Position numbers and translations under genes: made by a program
Notes under the pieces: generated by a model
What the model saw: the letters and a program-made list of their open reading frames with translations, nothing else
The model's database searches: none
Told to the model about the DNA's origin: nothing
Source of the DNA: Polynucleobacter sp. JS-JIR-II-b4
Lineage (GTDB): Bacteria > Pseudomonadota > Gammaproteobacteria > Burkholderiales > Burkholderiaceae
DNA length: 64,000 nucleotides
NCBI RefSeq assembly: GCF_018687815.1
Contig: NZ_CP061306.1
Location: forward strand, 930,001-994,000
Direction: 5' to 3'
Shown here: positions 33,081 through 44,885 of the stretch, piece by piece
Position numbering within the stretch: the stretch's first letter is position 1
Layout of the letters: each line of letters begins with the position of its first letter

Positions 33081-33278
33081 TCAGCCGCCAGTAACTGGAG
33101 CAATCACTTCAATTTGGTCGTTCTCATTTAATACAAAGTCTGCATGCTTAGTCTTAGGCACAAAATGAAGATTCACGGCAACGGCATAAGGTGGCTTCGC
33201 ATTGATCAAGGCCAGCGCATCACTCACCATGCTCTTGCTGGGTATCTCATAAGCCACTTGATTGACGATTATGCGCAT
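33081..33278 (-). CDS. thiS: Sulfur carrier protein ThiS
   Basis: A 65-aa ubiquitin-like sulfur carrier ending in the required Gly-Gly (APVTGG), where the thiocarboxylate is built. It overlaps the end of thiO by 10 bp and precedes thiG, the partner it delivers sulfur to. Length and terminal motif make the assignment firm. Confidence 0.94.
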   Translation of the reverse strand: MRIIVNQVAYEIPSKSMVSDALALINAKPPYAVAVNLHFVPKTKHADFVLNENDQIEVIAPVTGG

Positions 33279-34417
33279 ACTGTCTCAATCTGATTATTGT
33301 CTTGAGTCATGCTCAATCCCAAATCCAATGCAGTTTTGCTTGCGCCGAGCTCTACAAGTTCCAATGCGCAATCGAGCACTGCAGGAGAAATCATAAAACC
33401 ATGGCGATACAAGCCATTGATCATGATCAAATCTGCAAGCCCTTTATTTCTTATCGACCGAATTTCTGGCAGATTATTTTTTAAAGTAGGGCGACACTGC
33501 GTTGCCATCTCCAATATGCGCGCTTCTGCAAAACCACTATGAACGGTGTAGACAGCGCTGAGCAACTCCATAGCAGAGCGCACACTCATTTCTGACAAGT
33601 CATCAGACTCAATCTCCGTTGCACCCACCACATAGACGTCATTTTCTTTAGGGGCAATATAAATCGGATAGCGCGGATGGATTAAGCGGGTAGGGCGACG
33701 CAACTTTACTTCTGGTGCATACAGTCGAATGACCTCACCACGAACGCCACGCAGGCTATTGGGCTTGTCCCCAGATAACCAAGCTTCTCTAGCGCCTGTA
33801 CCACGACAGTCAATTACCGCTTTATAGTCAGTCTGTTTGCGCAATTCAGATGGGCCGATCTCTATATGCCAGTGGCAATTGACCTTCAGTAGCGTTAATT
33901 CACTAGCGAGAGCATCCAATAGCTGGCGATTATCTAATTGCCCTTCATTGGGTAAATACAGTCCTTGAGTAAAGCGATCGGCAACGCCAGGCTCGAGTTC
34001 GCGTAACGCTTCATTATTGAGATTTTGTGGTGCGCTGAGATCAGCGTTTGAGCGACAGTTCTTCTCTAAATGAGCAGTAAAGCGTTCAGCTTCACTGGCA
34101 TCTTGGCGGTGCCACAAAATCAAAGTGCCATCTTGCTGAAAGTAAACCGGTGAAGATAAGTTGGTAATAAGCTCTTTCCAACGAGGCAGACTATGCAAAC
34201 CCATGCGCACTACCGAATCTTCAGTAATTGCAGACTCAGCTAATGGCGCCAACATCGCTGCAGCAATGCGCGCAGCAGCATGGTTGCCGTCGGGACCCCC
34301 TTTATCAAAGAGGTCGACTTGAGCGCCTCTTTTAGCAAGCGCAACAGCTAGCAGGCGACCCATTAGGCCGCCGCCAACAATTGCGTATTTGCTATTGGAG
34401 AAGCTTGCGCTAGTCAT
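33269..34417 (-). CDS. thiO: Glycine oxidase
   Basis: A 382-aa FAD amine oxidase of the DAO family. It has the dinucleotide fold VGGGLMGRLLAVALAKRGA (residues 14-32), then DCRGTGAR near 202-209, and a C-terminal GLYRHGFMISPAV near 335-347. In aerobic thiamin pathways ThiO supplies dehydroglycine to ThiG, replacing ThiH. Its presence, and the absence of ThiH here, points to an aerobic lifestyle. It lies 23 bp after thiC and overlaps thiS. Confidence 0.92.
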   Translation of the reverse strand: MTSASFSNSKYAIVGGGLMGRLLAVALAKRGAQVDLFDKGGPDGNHAAARIAAAMLAPLAESAITEDSVVRMGLHSLPRWKELITNLSSPVYFQQDGTLILWHRQDASEAERFTAHLEKNCRSNADLSAPQNLNNEALRELEPGVADRFTQGLYLPNEGQLDNRQLLDALASELTLLKVNCHWHIEIGPSELRKQTDYKAVIDCRGTGAREAWLSGDKPNSLRGVRGEVIRLYAPEVKLRRPTRLIHPRYPIYIAPKENDVYVVGATEIESDDLSEMSVRSAMELLSAVYTVHSGFAEARILEMATQCRPTLKNNLPEIRSIRNKGLADLIMINGLYRHGFMISPAVLDCALELVELGASKTALDLGLSMTQDNNQIETVCA

Positions 34418-34440
34418 CTTTATCTTTTTGGCTGGTTGGC

Positions 34441-36525
<2,085 letters not shown>

Positions 36526-36560
36526 TTAAGATGAATTTAACCACGAATTGACTGATTACT

Positions 36561-36578
36561 GCATGACGTCAGTCATGC
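36561..36578. repeat. Perfect hairpin between the Nudix gene and the riboswitch
   Basis: GCATGAC (36561-36567), loop GTCA, GTCATGC (36572-36578). It is on the minus strand, 22 bp after the Nudix stop and 36 bp before the riboswitch. It lacks a U tract, so it is either a weak terminator for the Nudix gene or a binding site near the thiC promoter. Confidence 0.4.
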
Positions 36579-36600
36579 CCTGCCAAACAGGCCCAGCAGG

Positions 36601-37434
36601 CTACTTATTGCGACGCAATATGAAATCAGCCGTAACAAAGGCAGCATCAGAGGTAAATTCATCAGCCAGGATTCTGGCGGCAGCCTCTGGCAGGGAGATT
36701 TCAATAAAGCCACTGACTTCACCATCATGATTGGTGGGGACAAAGTTGTCAGCCAGCTCTAAATCGTAGACATATAGCTGTTCATCATGAAAGCCTCGAT
36801 CTAGTGATGGGCGGCGCATATGAATACGTCCCACAGGCTCAATTTGATCGGAGATTTGCTCAGGTACGCCAGCTTCTTCCCAAAGCTCACGACGCGCGCT
36901 AACCCAGGGTGTTTCATCAGCAGTAATTCCACCGGCTGCCAAGTTGTCTAACTTGCCTGGATCAGTAGGCTTAGTTTCACTGCGTCTACCCAGCCAAATA
37001 GTATTACCGTGGGTATAACCATTGATATGCGTTGCCATACTTCGAAAACCAAAGGTACGAAATGCAGCGCGCTCCATGCGAAAGTATTTATGACCATTTG
37101 GATCAACCCAAGCAAAGTCTTCGTTACGCCAGCCTGGAATAAATCCACCCAGTCTCATGCGATTAGCTAACTGATAAAGACTATTGGATAAATCTCTAGG
37201 TTTGCCTAATTGAATGGTGAGTTTGTCATGACCCATGGCAATGAGTGCAATGGATTCTTTTTGTAAAGACTCTTGCAGATAAGGAATAAATTCTGGATTG
37301 AGATGGCCAATGAGTTGTTCACCTATTGCACCGCGGGATAAATAAATCGGCAGGTATTCCGCAGGAGCAGAACGCGCCGTGTTTTGGAGCATTTCCTCGA
37401 GGGCGGCTAAGGTACTGGTTGAAAGGCTGGTCAT
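36601..37434 (-). CDS. DUF4743-type Nudix hydrolase (damaged thiamin-diphosphate pre-emption)
   Basis: A 277-aa protein. Residues 1-130 are the DUF4743 region and residues 135-270 a Nudix domain with a perfect Nudix box at 168-190 (G-x5-E-x7-REL-x-EEAGV). The same architecture occurs in the N-terminal part of fungal/plant thiamin pyrophosphokinase-linked Nudix proteins. Those have been shown to hydrolyse oxidised, toxic thiamin diphosphate analogues. The gene sits directly upstream of the thiC riboswitch on the same strand, which supports a thiamin-repair role. Specific activity here is inferred. A housekeeping Nudix function cannot be excluded. Confidence 0.88.
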   Translation of the reverse strand: MTSLSTSTLAALEEMLQNTARSAPAEYLPIYLSRGAIGEQLIGHLNPEFIPYLQESLQKESIALIAMGHDKLTIQLGKPRDLSNSLYQLANRMRLGGFIPGWRNEDFAWVDPNGHKYFRMERAAFRTFGFRSMATHINGYTHGNTIWLGRRSETKPTDPGKLDNLAAGGITADETPWVSARRELWEEAGVPEQISDQIEPVGRIHMRRPSLDRGFHDEQLYVYDLELADNFVPTNHDGEVSGFIEISLPEAAARILADEFTSDAAFVTADFILRRNK

Positions 37435-37658
37435 GCCTTAAGTGTAAGGGAACTCTCCGCTCTATGCGTTTATTGGTAAACCCTCATAACACAAATCCCT
37501 ATAAGAACTTACTTAAATATTTATAAGCAAACACGCAAAATAGGACAGGATATCCTGCACACAAATTAGGCAAGCTAGGTCTACCTATACAAATCTGTGA
37601 CTTACTAAAACTTTTGAGGATTTATCCACAATGCCTGTGGATAAGTATGGGGAATTTT
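37435..37658. other. AT-rich intergenic region with palindromes and DnaA boxes
   Basis: A 224-bp non-coding stretch. It contains an AT-rich segment (about 37491-37540), the 12-bp palindrome CAGGATATCCTG (37546-37557) and two inverted DnaA boxes (listed separately). It must also contain the promoter of the Nudix gene and the 3' end of the tRNA-Arg transcript. No ORF of note is seen. Confidence 0.6.
37622..37644. promoter_or_regulatory. Two perfect DnaA boxes in inverted orientation
   Basis: TTATCCACA (37622-37630) and its exact complement TGTGGATAA (37636-37644), separated by 5 bp. Each equals the high-affinity DnaA box. In RNA the same bases form a 9-bp hairpin 14 bp downstream of tRNA-Arg, so a role in ending that transcript is the alternative. 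Confidence 0.6.
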
Positions 37659-37733
37659 TGGTCCCGCCGACAGGAATCGAACCTGTATCCCACGCTTAGG
37701 AGGCATGTGCACTATCCATTGTGCTACGGCGAG
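37659..37733 (-). tRNA. tRNA-Arg (anticodon CCT)
   Basis: Minus-strand cloverleaf. The acceptor arms are CTCGCCG and CGGCGGG (one U-G pair), with discriminator A and encoded CCA. The D stem is GCAC/GTGC, the anticodon loop CTCCTAA reads AGG codons, and the T arm is ACAGG-TTCGATT-CCTGT. It is 75 nt with CCA. Confidence 0.94.
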
Positions 37734-37775
37734 ATGCTAAGAAAATAAAAAGTGTGCTATGTCAATTCTAATGAA

Positions 37776-37919
37776 TTACCAACCACACAGCGCCCATACT
37801 TGATTTGTTACTGCCACCATCATATCGGGTGCGAAGTACATTGAGAAAACGAACAACAAAATAAATAAAGCAAACCCATAAGAGATGATCTTCCCAATGC
37901 CTGGTTTTTTCTTAAGCAT
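37776..37919 (-). CDS. Small single-pass membrane protein (47 aa)
   Basis: A short ORF whose ATG at 37919 overlaps the last codons of the MFS transporter gene (AATGCTTAA). The product starts basic (MLKKKPGIGK), then has a hydrophobic segment IISYGFALFILLFVFSMYF (residues 11-29) and a C-terminal part ending in ALCGW. Tight coupling, a plausible N-in topology and a normal composition support it as a real gene, perhaps an accessory subunit of the transporter. Its family is not recognised. Confidence 0.65.
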   Translation of the reverse strand: MLKKKPGIGKIISYGFALFILLFVFSMYFAPDMMVAVTNQVWALCGW

Positions 37920-39144
37920 TAGCTACTCTATGAATTGCTCGTTCCTTTACAGGAAGATTAACTAAGAAAGCAAAGACGCCCAATCCAATTGCAATTTCCC
38001 AAACAATTAAATAGGAGCCACTTTGGTCAAATAAATAACCACCTAAGAAGGCTCCGCAGAAACTACCTAATTGATGTGAGAAAAAGATGAGACCAGAGAG
38101 CATTGTCAAATACTTCACGCCAAAAATTTGCGCAACGATACCGTTGGTCAGTGGAATAGTTGAGAGCCACAAGAAGCCCATGATGGCAGCAAAAATGTAA
38201 GTACTCATCGGTGTTGGTGGCAATAACAAGAACGCTGTAATGGCAATGGAACGCCCAATATAGATTGCAGATAGTAAATAGCGTTTAGGGAAGCGCTGAC
38301 CTAGGATGCCAGAGCTATAGGTGCCGAAGATATTAAACAGGCCAATTAAGGCTAGGGCGGTCGTGGCGACAACCGGAGCCCCGACAGCTGGATAGGTAGA
38401 AGACAAGTCTTTAAGGTAAGGCGCTAAATGAACCGCAATAAACACCACCTGAAAACCGCAAACAAAATAACCTAAGGTCAGATAACGAAAGCTTGGATTA
38501 CCCATTGCTTCCTTTAACGCCTGCTTAATCGTCTGATCACCCAGATTATGGTTATAGGTGAAATTCTTTTCACGCAACATAATTGCAGTTGGAATCATTA
38601 GGCTGGCCATCAATGCCAACATGAGAAGCGCATCTTGTGTGCCAAATATACTCAGCAAGCCTTGCTCGGCTGGAATCATGAGGAACTGACCAAATGAACC
38701 GGCAGCTGCAGTGATACCCATTGCCCAAACCCGTTTCTCCGCAGACACATTGCGACCCAAGATTCCATAGACCACGCTGTAGGTCGTGGCAGTTTGTGCC
38801 AAACCAATGAGCAAGCCACCAGCTAATGTGAAATTCATGACATCAGTAGAGATAGCCATGCCTGCCAAACCTAGGGCATACAAAATCCCACCGGCAACCA
38901 TGATTTTGAATGCGCCGTAACGATCAGCCAAGGCCCCCGTAACTGGCTGCACAGCTCCCCAAATCAGATTTTGTAAAGCAATAGTCAGAGCAAACGTTTC
39001 GCGACCCCAGCCATTGGCTGAAGTAATGGGTAAATTGAAGAGGCCAAAGCCATGACGAATACCCATCGATAGGGTGACCATGAGTCCACCGTAGATGAGG
39101 ACTTCCTTCATCGAAAGCCCTGCTTTGGATGTCTGTGCTGTCAT
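37912..39144 (-). CDS. MFS transporter (oxalate/formate antiporter-like)
   Basis: Major facilitator of 410 aa with 12 predicted membrane segments. It has GRETFALTIALQNLIWGAVQP after helix 1 and ADRYGAFKIMVAGG in the cytoplasmic 2-3 loop (the RhlA-like DRxG signature). This layout is typical of the OFA and monocarboxylate group. It is encoded 5 bp after the class III CoA-transferase gene. That pairing suggests import or exchange of the carboxylic acid that the transferase activates, but the substrate is unknown. Oxalate would also need an oxalyl-CoA decarboxylase, which is not in the window. Confidence 0.85.
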   Translation of the reverse strand: MTAQTSKAGLSMKEVLIYGGLMVTLSMGIRHGFGLFNLPITSANGWGRETFALTIALQNLIWGAVQPVTGALADRYGAFKIMVAGGILYALGLAGMAISTDVMNFTLAGGLLIGLAQTATTYSVVYGILGRNVSAEKRVWAMGITAAAGSFGQFLMIPAEQGLLSIFGTQDALLMLALMASLMIPTAIMLREKNFTYNHNLGDQTIKQALKEAMGNPSFRYLTLGYFVCGFQVVFIAVHLAPYLKDLSSTYPAVGAPVVATTALALIGLFNIFGTYSSGILGQRFPKRYLLSAIYIGRSIAITAFLLLPPTPMSTYIFAAIMGFLWLSTIPLTNGIVAQIFGVKYLTMLSGLIFFSHQLGSFCGAFLGGYLFDQSGSYLIVWEIAIGLGVFAFLVNLPVKERAIHRVANA

Positions 39145-39149
39145 GGAGC

Positions 39150-40370
39150 TTAGATGATTCCCTTGGTGCGCAGCGCTTCAATCGCTTGATCATCGAGCTT
39201 GAGACGTTCATGCAAAATCTCTTGCGTATGTTGACCAAGCGTAGGCGGTGCCATTCGTACTTCGGTGGGTGTTTTAGAAAGGCGCATAGGACTAGCAACT
39301 AATTTCATATTGCCAACAGTAGGGTGTGGAATATTGATCTCTACCCCACGAGCTATGACTTGCTCGTTTTCAAAGACTTCTTTGAAGTTATTGATCGGTC
39401 CGCAAGGAACATTCACTTTTTCTAGAAGTGATATCCATTCCTTCTTTGTTTTTTTACGGGTCATGGCTTCCAGTAGCGGCACTAGCTCATCTCGGTGTTG
39501 AACACGGAGTGGGTTAGTGGCGTAACGTGGATTATCAGCAAGGTGACCTTCCTCGCCAGCCATGACAAAGTGTCTATATTGACCGTCATTGCCAGCAGCA
39601 ACAATCATCCAGCCATCCGATGTTGGGAAGGTTTGATACGGAACAATGGTTACGGAGGCATTGCCAATCCGACGGGGCACTTTTTCAGATGTCAGGTAGG
39701 CGCTTGAAACGTTAGCCATCACTGCAATTTGGGTGTCCAATAAAGCCATATCGATGTATTGGCCTTCACCCGTATGGTCACGGTGAATGACTGCTGCCAA
39801 TATGGCTGTAGAGGCATACATGCCGGTAAAGATGTCTGCGATTGCAACCCCTGCTTTTTGTGGGCTAGCTCCTTTAACACCATCCGCTTCACCGGTGACA
39901 CTCATAAATCCGCCCATACCCTGAACGATGAAGTCGTAGCCAGGACGATTAGCAAAGGGACCGGTCTGACCGAAACCTGTAATTGAGCAGTAGATCAAAT
40001 CTGGCTTTACTTTTTTGAGGCTTTCATAATCAAGGCCATATTTAGCAAGGTCGCCAACTTTGTAGTTTTCAATCACCACATCCGATTCGGCACCCAGCTG
40101 ACGGATCAACTCTTGACCTTCGGGTTTTGCAATGTCGACCGTAATTGAACGTTTATTGCGGTTGATGCAAATAAAATAGGCAGATTCTTCAGTTTCCTTG
40201 CCATTGGCGTCTTTGACAAAGGGAGGCCCCCAATGGCGGGTATCGTCGCCAACGACTGGTCTTTCGACTTTGATGACATCTGCACCCAAATCCGCTAGGT
40301 TTTGAGCGCACCAAGGCCCTGCCAAGACTCGGCTAAGGTCTAAAACGCGAATATGACTTAAGGCTCCCAT
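39150..40370 (-). CDS. CaiB/BaiF class III CoA-transferase
   Basis: A 406-aa family III CoA-transferase. It begins with RVLDLSRVLAGPWCAQNLAD and DVIKVERP. The catalytic Asp146 is in NRPGYDFIVQ, followed by GMGGFMSVTGEADG, and it shows the interlocked-ring family C-terminus. Such enzymes move CoA between carboxylic acids (formyl/oxalyl, succinyl/itaconyl or malyl and others). It is transcribed with the MFS gene. The ATG at 40370 has GGGGG directly adjacent and no well-spaced ribosome site. It diverges from parE across 79 bp. Confidence 0.9.
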   Translation of the reverse strand: MGALSHIRVLDLSRVLAGPWCAQNLADLGADVIKVERPVVGDDTRHWGPPFVKDANGKETEESAYFICINRNKRSITVDIAKPEGQELIRQLGAESDVVIENYKVGDLAKYGLDYESLKKVKPDLIYCSITGFGQTGPFANRPGYDFIVQGMGGFMSVTGEADGVKGASPQKAGVAIADIFTGMYASTAILAAVIHRDHTGEGQYIDMALLDTQIAVMANVSSAYLTSEKVPRRIGNASVTIVPYQTFPTSDGWMIVAAGNDGQYRHFVMAGEEGHLADNPRYATNPLRVQHRDELVPLLEAMTRKKTKKEWISLLEKVNVPCGPINNFKEVFENEQVIARGVEINIPHPTVGNMKLVASPMRLSKTPTEVRMAPPTLGQHTQEILHERLKLDDQAIEALRTKGII

Positions 40371-40411
40371 CCCCCGATTTTGGCATGGATGACAGGGGAA
40401 TTCCCGAAAAA

Positions 40412-40441
40412 TTCGGCCAGGAGCTCAGACATGACTACAAT
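40412..40441 (+). promoter_or_regulatory. Possible parE promoter close to the start codon
   Basis: TACAAT (40436-40441) is a good -10 box, and TTCGGC (40412-40417) a weak -35 with 18-bp spacing. The predicted transcription start (about 40448) nearly coincides with the ATG at 40450, and no Shine-Dalgarno precedes that ATG. Confidence 0.4.
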
Positions 40442-40449
40442 TTGCGCGC

Positions 40450-42438
40450 ATGGCTACCCGTAAAACTTCCGAATACAGCGAATCGTCGATTCAGGTCCTA
40501 AAAGGACTAGAACCAGTCCGTCAACGGCCTGGAATGTATACCCGCACCGACAATCCACTCCATATCATTCAAGAGGTGCTGGATAACGCATCCGATGAGG
40601 CCTTAGGAGGTTTTGGCAAGCAAATCATCGTTACGATGCATACCGATGGCAGCGTGAGCGTAGAAGATGATGGACGCGGCATTCCAGTGGGCATGCATCC
40701 TACCGAAAAATTACCAGTAGTGGAGATTGTGTTTACCCAGCTTCATGCTGGCGGTAAGTTTGAAAAAGGCACTGGTGGTGCTTATGCATTCTCAGGCGGC
40801 TTACATGGTGTTGGTGTTTCTGTAACCAATGCTTTATCCAAAAGATTAGAAGTCACCGTTTGGCGTGATGGCCAAATGTCGACATTGACCTTTGCTGATG
40901 GCAAGGTGATTGAAAAGCTCAAAACGATTTCTTCTGCAAAAGAAGACAAGTCACACGGTACCCGCGTTCGCGCTTGGCCAGATGGTAAGTATTTTGATAG
41001 CTCAGTGATTCCAATGCCTGAGCTCATTCGCCTATTACGATCTAAGGCTGTTTTATTGCCTGGCGTGAAGGTAACGCTGATTCAAGAAAAATCAGGCGAT
41101 ACCCAGACATGGCAATACGCACAAGGCTTGCGTGGCTACTTAAATGAAGCGATTGCGCAAGCAGCTCATGGCGCCGAAGTCATTCCACCATTCGAAGGCG
41201 AGCAATACGCTACCGGCACTGGAGAGGAAGATTCTTTTGCTGAAGGCGAGGGTGCGGCTTGGGTAGTTTGTTGGACTGAAGATGGCGCACCGGTGCGCGA
41301 GAGTTATGTGAACTTGATTCCAACACCTGCAGGCGGTACTCACGAAAGCGGTTTGCGTGAAGGCTTATTTAATGCCGTTAAAGGCTTTATTGAGATGCAT
41401 GCATTGCAACCGAAAGGTGTGAAACTCATGCCTGAAGACGTATTTGCCCGCGCATCTTTCATTCTGTCGGCCAAAGTATTGGATCCTCAGTTCCAAGGGC
41501 AGATTAAAGAGCGCCTAAATTCTCGTGATGCCGTACGTTTAGTTTCTGGCTATGTGAAGTCTGCTTTAGAGCTTTGGCTCAATCAGCACGTTGACTACGG
41601 TCGTAAATTAGCCGACCTGGTAATCAAGCAGGCGCAAGCAAGAACCCGTGCCGGCCAAAAAGTAGAGAAGAAGAAGTCTTCTGGCGTAGCTGTTCTGCCT
41701 GGCAAGCTTACCGACTGCGAGAGCCAGGATATCGGCATGAATGAAATCTTCCTAGTAGAGGGTGATTCTGCTGGTGGTTCAGCCAAAATGGGGCGTAATA
41801 AGGAATATCAAGCCATCCTGCCATTGCGTGGCAAGGTATTAAATACCTGGGAAGCTGAGCGTGATCGCTTATTTGCCAATAATGAAGTGCATGACATTGC
41901 TGTAGCAATTGGTGTTGATCCGCACGGAGCAAATGACAGTCCTGATCTATCTAATCTGCGCTATGGCAAGGTTTGCATTCTCTCTGATGCGGACGTAGAT
42001 GGTGCGCACATCCAAGTATTGCTCTTAACCTTGTTCTACAAACATTTCCCCAAACTCATTGAGTTAGGGCATGTGCATATCTCTAGGCCACCACTATTTA
42101 GAGTTGATGCTCCAGCGCGTGGCAAGAAACCAGCGCAAAAGATTTATGCCCTAGATGCTAATGAGCTTCAAGCGATTGAAGATAAATTACGTAAAGATGG
42201 TGTCAAAGAAACTGCATGGCAGATCTCCCGCTTTAAGGGCTTGGGAGAAATGAGCGCAGAGCAACTTTGGGATACGACTTTGAATCCAGATACGCGTCGT
42301 TTACTACCGGTCACTCTGGGCACATGGACCGAAGACGAAACATTTAAAACAATGGATATGCTCATGGGTAAATCAGAGTCTGGTGCACGCCGTGATTGGT
42401 TGGAAGAGCGCGGCAATGAAGTGGAGGCGGATATCTAA
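40450..42438 (+). CDS. parE: DNA topoisomerase IV subunit B
   Basis: A 662-aa GHKL ATPase/TOPRIM subunit. The ATP site has [12 protein letters not shown] near 42-53 and DDGRGIPVG near 76-84. The ATP-lid [15 protein letters not shown] is at 115-129, the [20 protein letters not shown] is near 438-451 and DADVDGAHI near 515. It decatenates daughter chromosomes with ParC. I call parE rather than gyrB because it is short (GyrB of proteobacteria is about 800 aa) and is directly coupled to parC (TAATG overlap). Confidence 0.92.
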   Translation: MATRKTSEYSESSIQVLKGLEPVRQRPGMYTRTDNPLHIIQEVLDNASDEALGGFGKQIIVTMHTDGSVSVEDDGRGIPVGMHPTEKLPVVEIVFTQLHAGGKFEKGTGGAYAFSGGLHGVGVSVTNALSKRLEVTVWRDGQMSTLTFADGKVIEKLKTISSAKEDKSHGTRVRAWPDGKYFDSSVIPMPELIRLLRSKAVLLPGVKVTLIQEKSGDTQTWQYAQGLRGYLNEAIAQAAHGAEVIPPFEGEQYATGTGEEDSFAEGEGAAWVVCWTEDGAPVRESYVNLIPTPAGGTHESGLREGLFNAVKGFIEMHALQPKGVKLMPEDVFARASFILSAKVLDPQFQGQIKERLNSRDAVRLVSGYVKSALELWLNQHVDYGRKLADLVIKQAQARTRAGQKVEKKKSSGVAVLPGKLTDCESQDIGMNEIFLVEGDSAGGSAKMGRNKEYQAILPLRGKVLNTWEAERDRLFANNEVHDIAVAIGVDPHGANDSPDLSNLRYGKVCILSDADVDGAHIQVLLLTLFYKHFPKLIELGHVHISRPPLFRVDAPARGKKPAQKIYALDANELQAIEDKLRKDGVKETAWQISRFKGLGEMSAEQLWDTTLNPDTRRLLPVTLGTWTEDETFKTMDMLMGKSESGARRDWLEERGNEVEADI

Positions 42439-44885
42439 TGACAACTAAAAAGACTCCTGGAAAAAATACCCCGGTAGATCAGGCTGACTTATTCTCCAGC
42501 CCGATCGAAATAGATATTGTTGAAGTGGAAGAGACCCCTGCAGTTGCTGCTTCCTCTGGCGGTGGAGCGGGTAATCATGACCCCAAAACGGTTGACTTGA
42601 ATGAAGATGGCAAAGACAGCTTAACTCTAGCGGTATATGCAGAGCGTGCCTATTTAGATTACGCAATTAGCGTAGTTAAAGGCCGTGCATTGCCTGATGT
42701 ATCTGATGGTCAAAAACCTGTACAGCGCCGTATTTTGTTCTCAATGAGCGAAATGGGTTTGCGTGCAGATGCTAAACCGGTGAAAAGTGCGCGTGTAGTT
42801 GGTGATGTGTTGGGTAAGTTCCATCCCCACGGTGACCAATCTGCATACGATGCCTTGGTTCGTTTGGCGCAAAGCTTCTCATTGCGCTACCCATTAATTG
42901 ATGGTCAAGGTAACTTCGGCTCACGCGATGGTGATGGCGCAGCAGCGATGCGTTACACCGAGGCACGTCTTACTAAGATCGCTAGTTTGCTTCTGAGTGA
43001 GATTGATGAGGGTACGGTAGATTTTGCGCCGAACTATGACGGCTCATTTCAAGAGCCTAAATTATTACCAGCGCGGCTACCGTTTGTATTACTCAATGGT
43101 GCATCCGGTATTGCCGTTGGTATGGCGACCGAGATTCCTTCACATAATTTGCGTGAAGTGGCTACGGCCGCTGTTGCTTTAATGAAGTCTCCAAAGATGA
43201 GTACTTCAGAGTTATTGGAGATCATGCCTGGCCCTGACTATCCAGGCGGCGGTCAAATCATTTCTTCTGCTGCAGAAATTGCGCAGATATATGAAGCGGG
43301 GCGCGGCAGTATTAAAGTGCGTGCACGTTGGTCTGTTGAAGAACTCGCTCGAGGTCAATGGCAGATTGTGGTTAACGAACTTCCACCAGCAACTTCCTCG
43401 CAGCGTGTGCTGCAAGAGATTGAAGAGATTACCAACCCGAAGGTTAAGGTAGGCAAAAAGACCTTAACACCCGAACAAAATAATTTTAAATCAACCATCT
43501 TGAATGTGCTCGATGGCGTGCGTGATGAATCCAGCAAGGATGCCGCAGTACGTTTGGTATTTGAGCCCAAGAGTAAGAATATCGACGTCAATGAGTTCGT
43601 CAATCTGCTGTTAGCACATACCTCGCTCGAGTCCAATGCACCAATGAACTTGGTAATGATTGGCAACGATGGACGCCCACGTCAAAAAGGCTTAAAAGAA
43701 ATTCTGTCTGAGTGGGTTGCATTTAGAGTTGCCACCGTTACTAGACGAACTCAGCACCGCTTAGGCAAAGTCAAAGACCGTATGCATATCTTGGAAGGAC
43801 GCTTAACCGTTCTTCTCAATATTGATAAGGTTATTAAGATCATCCGTAATAGCGATGAACCTAAGGCGGATTTGATCAAAGAATTCAAGCTGAGCGATCG
43901 CCAGGCTGAAGATATTCTGGATATTCGCTTGCGCCAGTTGGCGCGTCTTGAAGGTATCAAGATCGAGCAAGAGCTGAAAGAACTTAAGACTGAACGTGAT
44001 GACCTGGAAGGTTTATTGCAAAACGACACCGTATTACGCAAGCGCATCATCAAAGAAATCGAATCCGATATGAAGGACTTTGGTGATGATCGTCGCACTC
44101 TGATTCAGGAAGATAAGCGCGCCGTTGCTGAGACCAAAGTCATTGATGAGCCTGTCACAGTCATTGTTTCCCAAAAGGGCTGGGTACGTGTTCGTCAAGG
44201 TCATGAGCATGATGCAACTCAATTTGGCTTCAAGGCGGGCGATGCTTTATACGCTACCTTTGAAGTGAGAACTGTAGATGTTATTCAGGGCTTTGGTAGT
44301 GACGGGCGTGTATACACAGTTCCCGTCAGCGAATTACCAGGTGCCCGCGGTGATGGCTCGCCATTAACTAGCTTCGTCAATTTGGCCGCTGGCTCCCAAA
44401 TGGTTGCCTATTACGCTGGTCAACCTGATGATTTGGTATTGCTCTCTACTAAAGCGGGTTATGGATTCTTGGCAAATGTTGCTGATATGACTACTCGTAA
44501 CAAAGCGGGTAAATCATTCTTGAGCATGGACGCTAAAGTTCCTGGCGATGCTCCTCTAGGGGCTGCTAAGGTGAAGGTAGGCATGAAGCAAGTTGCCTGC
44601 TTATCAGAAGCTTCTAAGTTATTGGTTTTCCCATTAGATGAACTCAAGCGTCTGCCAACCGGCGGTAAGGGTGTAATTCTGATGGGCTTGGATGAAAAAG
44701 AGCACTTGGCTTCGGCTATCGCAGTTGGTCCTGACGGGGCTACCTATTCAGGCGCTGGGCGTGCTGGTAAACCAACTGAACTCGGCTTGGATGCCAAAAC
44801 CTTGAAGTCTTTTGCGGGTAACCGCGCACGCAAAGGTCACTTTGTTGAGCCGCGCTTAAAAGACGGCAAATTAACAGCGAACTAA
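42438..44885 (+). CDS. parC: DNA topoisomerase IV subunit A
   Basis: An 815-aa type IIA breaking-rejoining subunit. Residues 1-40 are an acidic, low-complexity lead-in. The core then follows with [20 protein letters not shown] near 72-91, the active-site Tyr in [12 protein letters not shown] near 175, and [20 protein letters not shown] beta-pinwheel C-terminal domain has divergent blades. The ATG overlaps the parE stop. Four in-frame TAA codons spaced by 9 bp end the gene region. Confidence 0.92.
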   Translation: MTTKKTPGKNTPVDQADLFSSPIEIDIVEVEETPAVAASSGGGAGNHDPKTVDLNEDGKDSLTLAVYAERAYLDYAISVVKGRALPDVSDGQKPVQRRILFSMSEMGLRADAKPVKSARVVGDVLGKFHPHGDQSAYDALVRLAQSFSLRYPLIDGQGNFGSRDGDGAAAMRYTEARLTKIASLLLSEIDEGTVDFAPNYDGSFQEPKLLPARLPFVLLNGASGIAVGMATEIPSHNLREVATAAVALMKSPKMSTSELLEIMPGPDYPGGGQIISSAAEIAQIYEAGRGSIKVRARWSVEELARGQWQIVVNELPPATSSQRVLQEIEEITNPKVKVGKKTLTPEQNNFKSTILNVLDGVRDESSKDAAVRLVFEPKSKNIDVNEFVNLLLAHTSLESNAPMNLVMIGNDGRPRQKGLKEILSEWVAFRVATVTRRTQHRLGKVKDRMHILEGRLTVLLNIDKVIKIIRNSDEPKADLIKEFKLSDRQAEDILDIRLRQLARLEGIKIEQELKELKTERDDLEGLLQNDTVLRKRIIKEIESDMKDFGDDRRTLIQEDKRAVAETKVIDEPVTVIVSQKGWVRVRQGHEHDATQFGFKAGDALYATFEVRTVDVIQGFGSDGRVYTVPVSELPGARGDGSPLTSFVNLAAGSQMVAYYAGQPDDLVLLSTKAGYGFLANVADMTTRNKAGKSFLSMDAKVPGDAPLGAAKVKVGMKQVACLSEASKLLVFPLDELKRLPTGGKGVILMGLDEKEHLASAIAVGPDGATYSGAGRAGKPTELGLDAKTLKSFAGNRARKGHFVEPRLKDGKLTAN

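Noticed and set aside
37622..37644. Chromosomal origin oriC
   Set aside because: Only two DnaA boxes and no dnaA, dnaN, gyrB or rpmH nearby; listed as DnaA-box pair only.
43355..43666. Minus-strand ORFs within parC and parE
   Set aside because: Shadows of strongly conserved topoisomerase coding sequence with Ser/Arg-rich composition.
40450..44885. gyrB/gyrA instead of parE/parC
   Set aside because: Adjacent, overlapping genes and a short B subunit fit topoisomerase IV better; a genome-wide check for separate gyrA and gyrB would settle it.
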